Below are positions 1 through 6,729 of a DNA stretch of 7,721 nt, piece after piece (the first letter of the stretch is position 1; each line of letters starts with the position of its first letter). The notes under the pieces are model-generated. The model was given only the letters and a program-made list of their open reading frames with translations, ran no database searches and was not told the DNA's origin. Source of the stretch: Gammaproteobacteria bacterium (GTDB lineage: Bacteria; Pseudomonadota; Gammaproteobacteria; PS1; Pseudothioglobaceae). The stretch lies in assembly GCA_024280535.1 (NCBI GenBank), contig JAJRPY010000161.1:1-7721 (forward strand), given 5' to 3'. Position numbers and translations under genes: made by a program.

Positions 1-642
1 AGATGGCTGGTTGAAACCGTTGAGAAACAAGCCAAAATTGTTGGCATCAAGACGCCAGAAATAGCCATTTTCCCTTCCCAATCAATGAATGCCTTTGCCA
101 CTGGTATGAGTAAAAACAAAGCCCTTGTTGCAGTTTCTCAAGGTCTGCTTGACAACATGAACAAAGGGGAAATTGAGGCAGTGGTCGGCCATGAGATGAG
201 CCATGTTGCCAATGGCGATATGGTCACCCTAACCCTAATTCAAGGCGTGGTGAATACCTTTGTTATTTTCTTCTCCAGAGTGATTGGCCATTTTGTCGAT
301 CGGGTTATTTTGAAAAACCAGCGAGGCTACGGCATTGGCTACTTTGTCACCACTATATTCTCACAAATTGTACTGTCTATTTTGGCCTCAACCATTGTAA
401 TGTACGTCTCGCGCAAGCGTGAATTTGTGGCTGATACAGGGGGTGCAGATTTGGCAGGACATCAAAATATGATTGGCGCATTAAAACGCCTAGGTCAAGT
501 AGAACCTGAAGCATTGCCCGAGCAGATGGCAGCTTTTGGCATTGACGACAAAAAAGGCTTTGCCTCATGGTTTTCCTCACACCCGCCAATCGAAGACCGC
601 ATTGCCGCGCTGGAAGCACGCGCTATGCACGCGCAAAAATAA
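1..642 (+). CDS. htpX: Protease HtpX, 5' end missing (partial)
   Basis: This is the C-terminal 213 codons of HtpX, an M48-family zinc metalloprotease of the inner membrane that degrades damaged membrane proteins alongside FtsH. The frame is open from base 1, so the gene begins upstream; by comparison with the roughly 293-residue E. coli protein, about 80 N-terminal residues with the first membrane helices are missing. Counting from the window edge, NAFATG lies at residues 30-35, the zinc-binding and catalytic HEMSH at 64-68, and the third zinc ligand is the Glu of EFVAD at 141. Two hydrophobic segments lie at about 78-98 and 112-136. The C-terminal SHPPIEDRIAAL is also typical of the family. 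The ATG at base 85 is an internal Met, not the start, because homology continues upstream of it. The stop is 3 nt before map, suggesting cotranscription. Confidence 0.95.
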   Translation, partial: RWLVETVEKQAKIVGIKTPEIAIFPSQSMNAFATGMSKNKALVAVSQGLLDNMNKGEIEAVVGHEMSHVANGDMVTLTLIQGVVNTFVIFFSRVIGHFVDRVILKNQRGYGIGYFVTTIFSQIVLSILASTIVMYVSRKREFVADTGGADLAGHQNMIGALKRLGQVEPEALPEQMAAFGIDDKKGFASWFSSHPPIEDRIAALEARAMHAQK

Positions 643-645
643 GCA

Positions 646-1422
646 ATGGCTATCGATATAAAATCCACTGAAGCTATCGAAAAAATGCGTGTGGCAGGTC
701 GCTTAGCCGCAGAAGTTTTAGTGATGATTGAGCCTTATGTTAAAGCCGGCATCAGCACTAACGCTTTAGACAAAATTTGCCATGATTATATTGTCCAGCA
801 ACAACACGCCATCCCTGCACCCTTAGATTATCACGGCTTTCCAAAATCCATTTGCACCAGCATTAATAACGTCGTTTGCCATGGCATCCCTGGCGAAAAA
901 TTGCTCAAAAAAGGGGATATTATCAATATTGACATCACCGTCATTAAAGATGGCTACCATGGCGACACCTCCAAAATGTTTATCATCGGCAAGGCCAGCA
1001 TCAAAGCACAACGCATTTGCCGCATCGCCCAAGAGTGCCTATATATAGGCATAAAAAAAGTCAAACCAGGCATTAAACTGGGCGAAATCGGCATTGCCAT
1101 TGGTGCGCATGCAAGCAACAACCGCTTTTCCATTGTCCACGATTATTGCGGGCACGGCATCGGTGTAAAATTTCACACCGAGCCTCAAGTGGTGCATTAT
1201 GATGATGGCAATGTTGACACTAGTCCAATATTAGAGGCTGGCATGACCTTCACCATCGAGCCTATGGTCAATGTTGGCAGTTTCGAAGTTGCCACCTCAA
1301 AGCTAGACGGCTGGACTGTGACCACCAAAGATCGCTCACTTTCAGCACAATGGGAGCATACTATTTTGGTCACCCCAACAAGTTATGAAATCCTAACACT
1401 GAGAGACGAAGAGGATATCTAA
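646..1422 (+). CDS. map: Type I methionine aminopeptidase
   Basis: Cytosolic dinuclear metalloenzyme that removes the initiator methionine from nascent proteins after deformylation. At 258 residues it is the usual size of the short bacterial type Ia form (264 in E. coli). All expected active-site residues are present: substrate-side His79 in CHGIPG, metal ligands Asp96 and Asp107, His170 in GHGIG, His177 in FHTEP, Glu205 in TIEPM and Glu237 in WEHT. The ATG at 646 is chosen because the N-terminus (MAIDIKSTEAIEKMRVAG) matches the family start. It has no strong Shine-Dalgarno and lies 3 nt after the htpX stop, so it is probably translated from an htpX-map message. The gene contains a 16-bp perfect palindrome at 1036-1051. 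Identification is secure. Confidence 0.97.
   Translation: MAIDIKSTEAIEKMRVAGRLAAEVLVMIEPYVKAGISTNALDKICHDYIVQQQHAIPAPLDYHGFPKSICTSINNVVCHGIPGEKLLKKGDIINIDITVIKDGYHGDTSKMFIIGKASIKAQRICRIAQECLYIGIKKVKPGIKLGEIGIAIGAHASNNRFSIVHDYCGHGIGVKFHTEPQVVHYDDGNVDTSPILEAGMTFTIEPMVNVGSFEVATSKLDGWTVTTKDRSLSAQWEHTILVTPTSYEILTLRDEEDI
1036..1051. repeat. 16-bp perfect palindrome inside map
   Basis: TGCCTATATATAGGCA reads identically on both strands, with an AT-only core flanked by TGCC/GGCA. It is followed by an A-rich stretch. It lies in the middle of the map coding sequence, encoding Cys-Leu-Tyr-Ile-Gly-Ile, and uses the codons CTA and ATA. It resembles an operator half-site pair in form, but nothing nearby supports a regulatory role, and chance is a reasonable explanation. 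Confidence 0.5.
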
Positions 1423-1437
1423 ATGGCTGGCTGTGTG

Positions 1438-1446
1438 TGCTAAAAT
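1438..1446 (+). promoter_or_regulatory. Candidate extended -10 promoter for DUF502-aspS
   Basis: TGCTAAAAT in the 50-nt gap between map and the DUF502 gene fits an extended -10 element (TG-n-TAAAAT, 5 of 6 to TATAAT). No good -35 box is visible 16-18 nt upstream, as expected when the TG extension substitutes for it. A start near 1453 would leave a leader of about 20 nt before the GTG at 1473. It would drive DUF502 and aspS, which overlap. The call is based on the motif alone. Confidence 0.4.
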
Positions 1447-1472
1447 AAGACTTTTTTATCATTCCATTCCAA

Positions 1473-2096
1473 GTGTTTAAAAATCTAAGGAATTATTTTA
1501 TTACTGGCCTGCTTTTTTGGATTCCATTAGGTCTTAGTATTGTTGTTATTAAGTTCTTTTTAGGGCTTGTTAATAACATTGTGCCTGCCAAATATTTGCC
1601 CGAGGCGTTGTTTAATTTAGAAGGCAGTATTCCGGGTTCTGGCATTATTTGGGTACTGCTCATTATTATTGTTACCGGTCTGCTGGTGAGCAATTTTATT
1701 GGTCGAAAATTGGTCAAATTATGGGAAAAATTATTAGACAAAATCCCCGGTTTTCGCAGCATTTACAAAGCACTCAAGCAACTGTCTGACACGGTACTTA
1801 GCCCCTCAGGCAATAGTTTTAAAAAAGCATTATTGGTTGAATATCCGCGCAAAGGCATGTGGACTATTGCCTTTCAAACTGGCGACTACCAAGGCGAAAT
1901 TGCACAAAAAATTGGCGAAGAAATTATTAATATTTACGTGCCAACCACCCCAAATCCAACCTCTGGATTTTTTATTATGCTACCCAAAAAAGACACCATC
2001 GAATTAGATATGAGCGTTGATGATGCGTTCAAACTGGTAATCTCTACAGGCGTGGTAGTTCCCAACAAACCGATTAATAACAAGGAAAAAATATGA
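1473..2096 (+). CDS. DUF502 family inner-membrane protein
   Basis: A 207-residue membrane protein of the DUF502 family, whose biochemical role I do not know. Two transmembrane segments are clear, at about residues 10-33 and 55-76, the first inside the family-like start [19 protein letters not shown]. They are followed by the conserved block around [13 protein letters not shown] (91-103), a beta-rich soluble domain with [12 protein letters not shown] (156-167), and a C-terminal STGVVVP. The GTG start at 1473 is chosen because the N-terminus then aligns with other family members, although no Shine-Dalgarno precedes it. The TGA stop overlaps the aspS ATG (ATGA), implying translational coupling. 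Linkage of DUF502 with aspS recurs in beta- and gammaproteobacteria, which supports the family call but not a function. Confidence 0.88.
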   Translation: MFKNLRNYFITGLLFWIPLGLSIVVIKFFLGLVNNIVPAKYLPEALFNLEGSIPGSGIIWVLLIIIVTGLLVSNFIGRKLVKLWEKLLDKIPGFRSIYKALKQLSDTVLSPSGNSFKKALLVEYPRKGMWTIAFQTGDYQGEIAQKIGEEIINIYVPTTPNPTSGFFIMLPKKDTIELDMSVDDAFKLVISTGVVVPNKPINNKEKI

Positions 2097-3844
2097 GAAG
2101 CAATTATTGTGGCGAATTAAACAAAAAACACATCAATCAAACCGTTGAAATTTGCGGCTGGGTTAATCGTCGTCGTGACCATGGTGGCGTTATTTTTTTA
2201 GACATACGCGACAAACGTGGCATTGCCCAAGTGGTCATTAACCCTGATAATGCAGATTTTGTCATTGCCGAAACCATTCGTAACGAATTTGTAGTCAATA
2301 TCACAGGTCAAGTGATTCCTAGGGCTGAAGGTTTAGCCAACCCAAAATTGGCATCGGGCGAGATTGAAATTGTTGCCAAAAATATCAACATTCTCAACAC
2401 CTCAAAACCCGTGCCATTTCAAATTGATGCCACCGACACCTCAGAAGAAATTCGCCTTAAATATCGCTACCTAGATTTGCGCAATGATGTCATGCAAAAA
2501 CGTATGCGCCTACGCTCAAAAGTCACCCACTTTATGCGTGAATTTATGGAAAAACACGATTTCCTAGACATTGAAACCCCTTTTTTAACCAAGGCAACTC
2601 CCGAAGGCGCGCGCGACTACCTCATCCCCTCAAGAACCCACCCAGGTGATTTTTTTGCCCTGCCCCAATCCCCACAATTATTCAAACAACTGTTAATGAT
2701 GTCTGGTTTTGAGCGTTATTATCAAATCGTTAAATGCTTTAGAGACGAAGATTTACGCGCCGATCGCCAGCCAGAATTTACCCAGCTAGATATAGAAACC
2801 TCATTTATGCACGAAGATGAGATTATGGCAATGATGGAAGAGATGGTGCGAGGCCTATTTAAAGATATTATTAATGTGGACCTAGGCGACCAATTCCCAA
2901 CCATCACGTATGCCAATGCCCTGAGTTTATATGGCGTTGACCGCCCTGATATGCGCATCCCCATGCAATTAACCAGTATTGATGAGTTGATGCAATCGGT
3001 CGATTTTAAAGTATTTTCCGGGCCTGCCAATAGTGACGATTCTCGTGTTGCCGCTCTTTGCGTACCCGGTGGCGCTACTATTAGTCGCAAACAAATTGAC
3101 AAATACACCAAGTATGTCAGCATCTATGGCGCCAAAGGTTTGGCTTACATCAAGCTTAATGAAGAAGGCCCCGCATCCCCTATCTTGAAATTTTTAGGCG
3201 ATGAAGTTACCAGTAAAATTATCGAATTAACCGGCGCAAAAACTGGCGATATTATCTTCTTTGGTGCCGACAAAACCAACATTGTCAACGAGGCACTGGG
3301 CAATTTGCGCGAACAATTAGCCAAAGATTTAAACCTCTACGAAAGCCCATGGGCAGCCATTTGGGTGGTTGATTTTCCTATGTTTGAAGCAAACGATGAC
3401 GGCTCATTAAGTGCTATCCACCATCCATTCACCGCACCCAGCGTTGATGCAGACACCTTAAAAGACACCGCCAAAACTGCCCTTTCCAGAGCCTATGATT
3501 TGGTCATTAACGGCTCAGAAGTAGGTGATGGCTCAATTCGCATCCATCAAATTTCAATGCAAAAAACAGTGCTTAAATTATTAGGCATCTCTGACGAAGA
3601 GGCACAAGATAAATTTGGATTTTTGCTTGACGCCCTCGAATATGGCTGTCCACCTCATGGTGGCATGGCCTTCGGACTCGATCGCCTAGTTATGATCATG
3701 ACAGGTTGCGACTCAATTCGCGATGTTATTGCCTTCCCCAAAACCCAAACAGCCGCCTGTTTATTAACCAACGCACCCGCCAGCGTCCCTAGAAAAGTGC
3801 TGCGCGAGTTGAGCGTACAAGTAAGTTTGGCAAAAAAAGATTAA
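2093..3844 (+). CDS. aspS: Aspartyl-tRNA synthetase, probably non-discriminating
   Basis: Class II synthetase that activates aspartate with ATP and charges tRNA-Asp in the cytosol. At 583 residues it is full-length for the bacterial type (590 in E. coli). In order: an N-terminal OB-fold anticodon domain (about 1-105), the catalytic core with the aspartate-site QSPQ (192-195) and motif 2 [14 protein letters not shown] from residue 216 (Arg217), the bacterial GAD insertion (roughly 280-420), and motif 3 GLDRL (528-532, Arg531). His30 in RRRDHGG and Gly80 in RAEGLANP match the residues that mark non-discriminating AspRS in Pseudomonas aeruginosa (His31, Gly82); E. coli has Leu30 instead. Such enzymes also charge tRNA-Asn, for later amidation by GatCAB. 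The start has a Shine-Dalgarno (AAGGA, 2082-2086, 6-nt spacer) and overlaps the DUF502 stop by 4 nt. Confidence 0.97.
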   Translation: MRSNYCGELNKKHINQTVEICGWVNRRRDHGGVIFLDIRDKRGIAQVVINPDNADFVIAETIRNEFVVNITGQVIPRAEGLANPKLASGEIEIVAKNINILNTSKPVPFQIDATDTSEEIRLKYRYLDLRNDVMQKRMRLRSKVTHFMREFMEKHDFLDIETPFLTKATPEGARDYLIPSRTHPGDFFALPQSPQLFKQLLMMSGFERYYQIVKCFRDEDLRADRQPEFTQLDIETSFMHEDEIMAMMEEMVRGLFKDIINVDLGDQFPTITYANALSLYGVDRPDMRIPMQLTSIDELMQSVDFKVFSGPANSDDSRVAALCVPGGATISRKQIDKYTKYVSIYGAKGLAYIKLNEEGPASPILKFLGDEVTSKIIELTGAKTGDIIFFGADKTNIVNEALGNLREQLAKDLNLYESPWAAIWVVDFPMFEANDDGSLSAIHHPFTAPSVDADTLKDTAKTALSRAYDLVINGSEVGDGSIRIHQISMQKTVLKLLGISDEEAQDKFGFLLDALEYGCPPHGGMAFGLDRLVMIMTGCDSIRDVIAFPKTQTAACLLTNAPASVPRKVLRELSVQVSLAKKD

Positions 3845-3877
3845 ACCACCCAAACTAAAAACACTTAAAATAAAAAA

Positions 3878-5185
3878 ATGAAATTAATAATAAAAAACAT
3901 TAGTGTTATTAAAGAGGCAGATATTCAATTATCGGGTTTAACAGTTATTGCGGGCGAAAATGATAGTGGTAAAAGCACTGTTGGTAAATTAATGTTTTCC
4001 ATTACTAAAGCAATTGGAAAATATCAAGATGAACTAGAAGAAAGCAAAGAAAATAATATTGAGCAGGCAGTAGAAAAAATTTATTTTTTTACTAGGAGGG
4101 CTTTATTTGAAGATGAAGAACTCTCAAATAAAGATGAAAAGCGCTTAATAGAATTATTAGAATTATTCCATCCACGCCATTTTATAGATGAGATAAACAC
4201 TTCAGAAATTAAAGCGATAGACAGTAGAATTAATTACTTAAAAAAAATAGATATCTACAATAATAGAGTTGAAAAATTATTCACTAGTTTGCAAGAAATT
4301 ATCAATCAAGACTATGATAAACATTCTGCCATAAAAAGAGCCTTTAAAAAAGTTACTTATTCAGAATTTAACAGCGAACTATGCAGTAAAAAAACTGAGC
4401 ATTCTTTAATAGAAATCTCTGAAGGAAATAGCAATATTTTAACGATTAATTTTAATCAAAACAAGCTGTCCGAATTCAATTTAAAAGATGAGTTTGATTT
4501 TGATGACAGTGTTATTATTGAAACGCCAATGATACTTAATCTTAGCGACTCAATCAGAAATTCAAAATCACTTTTTGATCCACAAGATAAGAAAAGTCGT
4601 TTACGTTCATTGGGTAGGGCTAATATTACTTTCCATGTTAAAGACTTGGAGGAAAAACTAAGAGAATCTGCCTATGCAAAAGGATTGCTTTTTAATCCAG
4701 CAGACAACGCCTTATACCAAAAAATAACCAACATTATCAATGGCAAGGTGGAATTTGTCAGCGAACGCAATGAGTTTGTTTACTTTAAGGAGGATGAACA
4801 ATACAGCATTATTAATGTAGCCAGTGGTATCAAATCATTTGGCATATTGCAAATGCTGCTATCGGCTAATTTTTTAGACGAACGCACTTTGATTGTTTTA
4901 GACGAACCCGAAGTACATTTACACCCAAATTGGCAATTAAAATACGCTGAAATTATTGCACTTTTAGTCAAAAATGATATTAATATTTTGGTAACAACCC
5001 ATAGCCCTTATATGGTTGAAGCGTTAGAAAGATACAGCGAACAATACCAAGTAGAGGCAAATTTTTACTTAGCCAAAGATGGCGTAATTAAATCAGACAA
5101 TAACAACAAGACTTTATCAGAAATTTTTACAAAACTCTCACAGCCTTTTGATATTTTCGATGAAATGGATGCGAAAAAGCTATAA
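3878..5185 (+). CDS. SMC/ABC-like AAA ATPase, putative defence sensor
   Basis: A 435-residue AAA_15/AAA_21-type ATPase of the kind found in OLD, Septu and PARIS systems. The start MKLIIKNISVIKEADI is followed by Walker A GENDSGKST (26-34). A long charged helical middle (about 46-190) resembles a short coiled-coil insertion. The second half-site follows: signature-like ASGIKS (315-320), Walker B LIVLDEPEVHLHP (Asp342, Glu343) and H-switch TTHSP (His375). Only about 60 residues follow His375, so there is no Toprim nuclease domain. The gene starts 33 nt after aspS with no Shine-Dalgarno and no convincing promoter. It is AT-rich compared with aspS and contains tandem AGG-AGG arginine codons (residues 73-74), both signs of different ancestry. 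The one-base overlap with the next gene points to a functional pair. The ATPase call is firm; the defence role is inferred. Confidence 0.85.
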   Translation: MKLIIKNISVIKEADIQLSGLTVIAGENDSGKSTVGKLMFSITKAIGKYQDELEESKENNIEQAVEKIYFFTRRALFEDEELSNKDEKRLIELLELFHPRHFIDEINTSEIKAIDSRINYLKKIDIYNNRVEKLFTSLQEIINQDYDKHSAIKRAFKKVTYSEFNSELCSKKTEHSLIEISEGNSNILTINFNQNKLSEFNLKDEFDFDDSVIIETPMILNLSDSIRNSKSLFDPQDKKSRLRSLGRANITFHVKDLEEKLRESAYAKGLLFNPADNALYQKITNIINGKVEFVSERNEFVYFKEDEQYSIINVASGIKSFGILQMLLSANFLDERTLIVLDEPEVHLHPNWQLKYAEIIALLVKNDINILVTTHSPYMVEALERYSEQYQVEANFYLAKDGVIKSDNNNKTLSEIFTKLSQPFDIFDEMDAKKL

Positions 5186-5192
5186 TGGATGC
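5164..5192 (+). repeat. 9-bp direct repeat at the ATPase/nuclease junction
   Basis: AATGGATGC occurs at 5164-5172 and again at 5184-5192, a 20-nt period, and each copy is followed by an A-rich run. The first encodes the Met-Asp-Ala near the ATPase C-terminus, in frame; the second is the start of the next gene (Met-Asp-Ala-Glu). The second ATG overlaps the ATPase TAA. The repeat may be the scar of a small duplication that created the coupled start, or coincidence. Confidence 0.6.
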
Positions 5193-5730
5193 AGAAAATA
5201 AGTTTCAGGCTGAGTATTCAGATTATCTAACCAGTTTTAAAACGCTTAGTTTTGACGATGCAAATAACGAATCCTTGTGTCAAGATACAACGCACAGATA
5301 TTACAACTTTGACAAAATTGTTAAATCCAGAAATAAAAAATCTACGCCTGCGTCACCTGATACGATTATTTTTAAAGACGATAAAATATATTGTGTAGAA
5401 TTTAAAAATTCATTTAAAGAAGGCATTAGTCCTAGAAAACTAAAGAACAAATTAAAAGACGGACATCAAGTGTTAAAAGAAATTTTTACAGAGTTAAATT
5501 TACAACTTAAAGAGTACCAACTTATTTTTTGTGTTGTGCATAAAGGATTTGGTAAGAATAAAACAAAAGAATCAGCACAAACAAAAATGCACCGTAAATT
5601 TCAAAAATCTGTTATTCAGTTTGATTTAAAAAAATTTAAAGGTGTGTATTTTGATGATATTGTCACCAATGACATTGATTTTTTCAGACAACAATTTATA
5701 GCAAAAATAAACCCTAACCTACCCTGCTAA
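5185..5730 (+). CDS. Putative PD-(D/E)XK nuclease partner of the ATPase
   Basis: A 181-residue soluble protein that I do not recognise as a named family. Residues 58-74 show a PD-(D/E)XK signature: Pro58-Asp59, a short hairpin (IIFKDDKIYC), then Glu72-Phe73-Lys74. A lysine-rich helix follows (about 82-103) and then a hydrophobic strand, LIFCVVHK (113-120). This order of motif, strand and helix is what the restriction-endonuclease-like fold predicts, and an acidic N-terminal helix (about 1-20) could supply the usual extra Glu. The rest is basic, consistent with nucleic-acid binding. The ATG lies inside the upstream stop (TAATG), so translation is probably coupled to the ATPase, and no separate Shine-Dalgarno is visible. 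Sampled GC is as low as 20-27%. It is most likely the effector of a two-gene system. The nuclease assignment rests on a short motif only. Confidence 0.62.
   Translation: MDAENKFQAEYSDYLTSFKTLSFDDANNESLCQDTTHRYYNFDKIVKSRNKKSTPASPDTIIFKDDKIYCVEFKNSFKEGISPRKLKNKLKDGHQVLKEIFTELNLQLKEYQLIFCVVHKGFGKNKTKESAQTKMHRKFQKSVIQFDLKKFKGVYFDDIVTNDIDFFRQQFIAKINPNLPC
5675..5702 (+). promoter_or_regulatory. Weak candidate promoter for nadA
   Basis: TTGATT (5675-5680) and TATAGC (5697-5702) are each 4 of 6 to the sigma-70 consensus, with a 16-nt spacer. They lie inside the 3' end of the nuclease gene and would give a leader of about 30 nt for nadA. In such AT-rich sequence matches of this quality are common, so this is only a suggestion of how nadA might be expressed independently of the upstream pair. 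Confidence 0.2.
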
Positions 5731-5733
5731 CCC
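5711..5733 (-). other. C-rich tract with G-quadruplex potential on the minus strand
   Basis: The last codons of the nuclease gene and the gap before nadA contain four cytosine runs (CCC, CC, CCC, CCC) in 23 nt. The minus strand therefore reads as four guanine runs separated by short TTA-type loops, enough for a two-tetrad quadruplex in principle. The tract sits in an otherwise AT-rich gene and occupies the place where the nadA Shine-Dalgarno should be. A structural role is untested. Confidence 0.35.
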
Positions 5734-5736
5734 AAA

Positions 5737-6678
5737 ATGATTACACAAATTAAACAACTCTTGCAACAAAAAAATGCTGTTTTGGTGGCGCATTACTATG
5801 TCAGTGGCGAGTTGCAAACGTTGGCAGAAGAAACGGGTGGCCTGGTGTCTGATAGTTTAGAGATGGCGCGCTTTGGGCAAAATTGCACGGCACAGACTAT
5901 TGTGGTGGCAGGGGTTAAATTTATGGGGGAAACGGCTAAAATCTTATCCCCTGAAAAAACCGTTTTGGTGCTGGATGAGCGAGCCACGTGCTCTTTGGAC
6001 GAAGACTGCCCGAGTGCAGAGTTTGCCCAATTTTGCGATGCGCATCCTGATAGAACTGTGGTGGTTTATGCCAATACCTCCGCTGAGGTGAAAGCCCGCG
6101 CCGATTGGGTGGTTACCTCAGGTAGCGCGCTCAAAGTGGTTAAGCATTTGCACGACAATGGCGAGAAAATCCTTTGGGCGCCTGACAAACACCTGGGCAA
6201 TTATGTCAAAAATGCCACTGCTGCCGATATGTTATTATGGCAAGGGGCGTGCGTGGTGCATGAGGCATTTAAAGCAGATGCCCTACTGGTACTCAAATCC
6301 AAACACCCTGAAGCTGCCGTGCTGGTGCACCCAGAATCCCCACAAGCTGTGGTCGATTTAGCCGATGTGGTTGGTTCTACCACTGCCCTTATTAATGCAG
6401 TTCGCGATCGCCCAGAACAAACCTTTATTATTGCAACGGATAACGGCATTTTCCACAAAATGCACGAAGTGGCACCAAACAAAACACTAATTGAAGCCCC
6501 TACAATGGGTATTGGCGCTGATTGTGAAAGTTGTGCGCACTGCCAGTGGATGGCTATGAACACCTTAGAAAATTGTTTAAGCACGCTTAAAACTGGCAAA
6601 AACGAAATTTTAATCAGCCCAGAAGTGAGTCAAAAAGCACAGAAATCAATCCAAAAATTACTCAACTTTACCGCGTAA
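5737..6678 (+). CDS. nadA: Quinolinate synthase A
   Basis: Cytosolic [4Fe-4S] enzyme that condenses iminoaspartate (from NadB) with dihydroxyacetone phosphate to make quinolinate, the precursor of NAD. The 313-residue protein contains HYY (19-21), [10 protein letters not shown] (38-47), [17 protein letters not shown] (59-75), WAPDKHLG (147-154) and [13 protein letters not shown] (198-210). Cluster ligands are predicted at Cys85, Cys172 and Cys269; their spacing (87 and 97) is identical to Cys113, Cys200 and Cys297 in E. coli. The last belongs to a CxxCxxC motif (263, 266, 269). It lacks the roughly 28-residue N-terminal extension of E. coli NadA but contains the whole core. The ATG is 6 nt after the nuclease stop and is preceded by a C-rich tract, not a Shine-Dalgarno. 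Sampled GC jumps back to above 50%, so nadA belongs to the chromosomal background and not the AT-rich pair. Confidence 0.96.
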   Translation: MITQIKQLLQQKNAVLVAHYYVSGELQTLAEETGGLVSDSLEMARFGQNCTAQTIVVAGVKFMGETAKILSPEKTVLVLDERATCSLDEDCPSAEFAQFCDAHPDRTVVVYANTSAEVKARADWVVTSGSALKVVKHLHDNGEKILWAPDKHLGNYVKNATAADMLLWQGACVVHEAFKADALLVLKSKHPEAAVLVHPESPQAVVDLADVVGSTTALINAVRDRPEQTFIIATDNGIFHKMHEVAPNKTLIEAPTMGIGADCESCAHCQWMAMNTLENCLSTLKTGKNEILISPEVSQKAQKSIQKLLNFTA

Positions 6679-6693
6679 AATGAGCACATAAAA

Positions 6694-6707
6694 GGTAAAA
6701 TTTAACC
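6694..6707 (+). promoter_or_regulatory. Candidate -10 box with near-palindrome upstream of yebC
   Basis: The 51-nt nadA-yebC gap contains TAAAAT (6696-6701), a plausible -10 box, inside GGTAAAATTTAACC, a 14-bp palindrome with one mismatched pair. No good -35 box lies at normal spacing; TTTACC at 6667-6672 is too far away (23 nt). A repressor site overlapping a -10 box would look like this, but the AT-only core makes chance likely. Confidence 0.3.
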
Positions 6708-6729
6708 CTAATATTCACCGGAGAAACCC

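Noticed and set aside
85..642. Short HtpX starting at the ATG at base 85
   Set aside because: Family-specific sequence continues upstream in the same frame to base 1, so this is an internal Met of a gene cut by the window edge.
1423..1443. Six-codon open frame (Met-Ala-Gly-Cys-Val-Cys) immediately after the map stop
   Set aside because: Too short to support, has no Shine-Dalgarno, overlaps the candidate -10 element, and nothing suggests a leader-peptide attenuator (no hairpin or terminator follows).
2722..3123. 133-codon open frame on the minus strand
   Set aside because: Lies wholly inside aspS, antisense to the conserved catalytic region, with no recognisable protein features.
3845..3877. 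Possible terminator or promoter between aspS and the ATPase
   Set aside because: The 33-nt gap has no stable hairpin; TAAAAT at 3866-3871 is only 6 nt from the ATG and has no -35 partner, so it is likely just A-rich sequence.
4786..4820. Perfect Shine-Dalgarno with adjacent ATG at 4794, possible internal gene
   Set aside because: The ATG directly abuts the Shine-Dalgarno with no spacer and its frame closes after eight codons.
5873..6091. Second plus-strand frame within nadA
   Set aside because: Out-of-frame shadow of nadA, whose cluster cysteines and motifs are intact throughout; no sign of frameshifting.
6201..6599. 132-codon open frame on the minus strand
   Set aside because: Antisense shadow of nadA; its sequence is explained by the codon pattern of the real gene.
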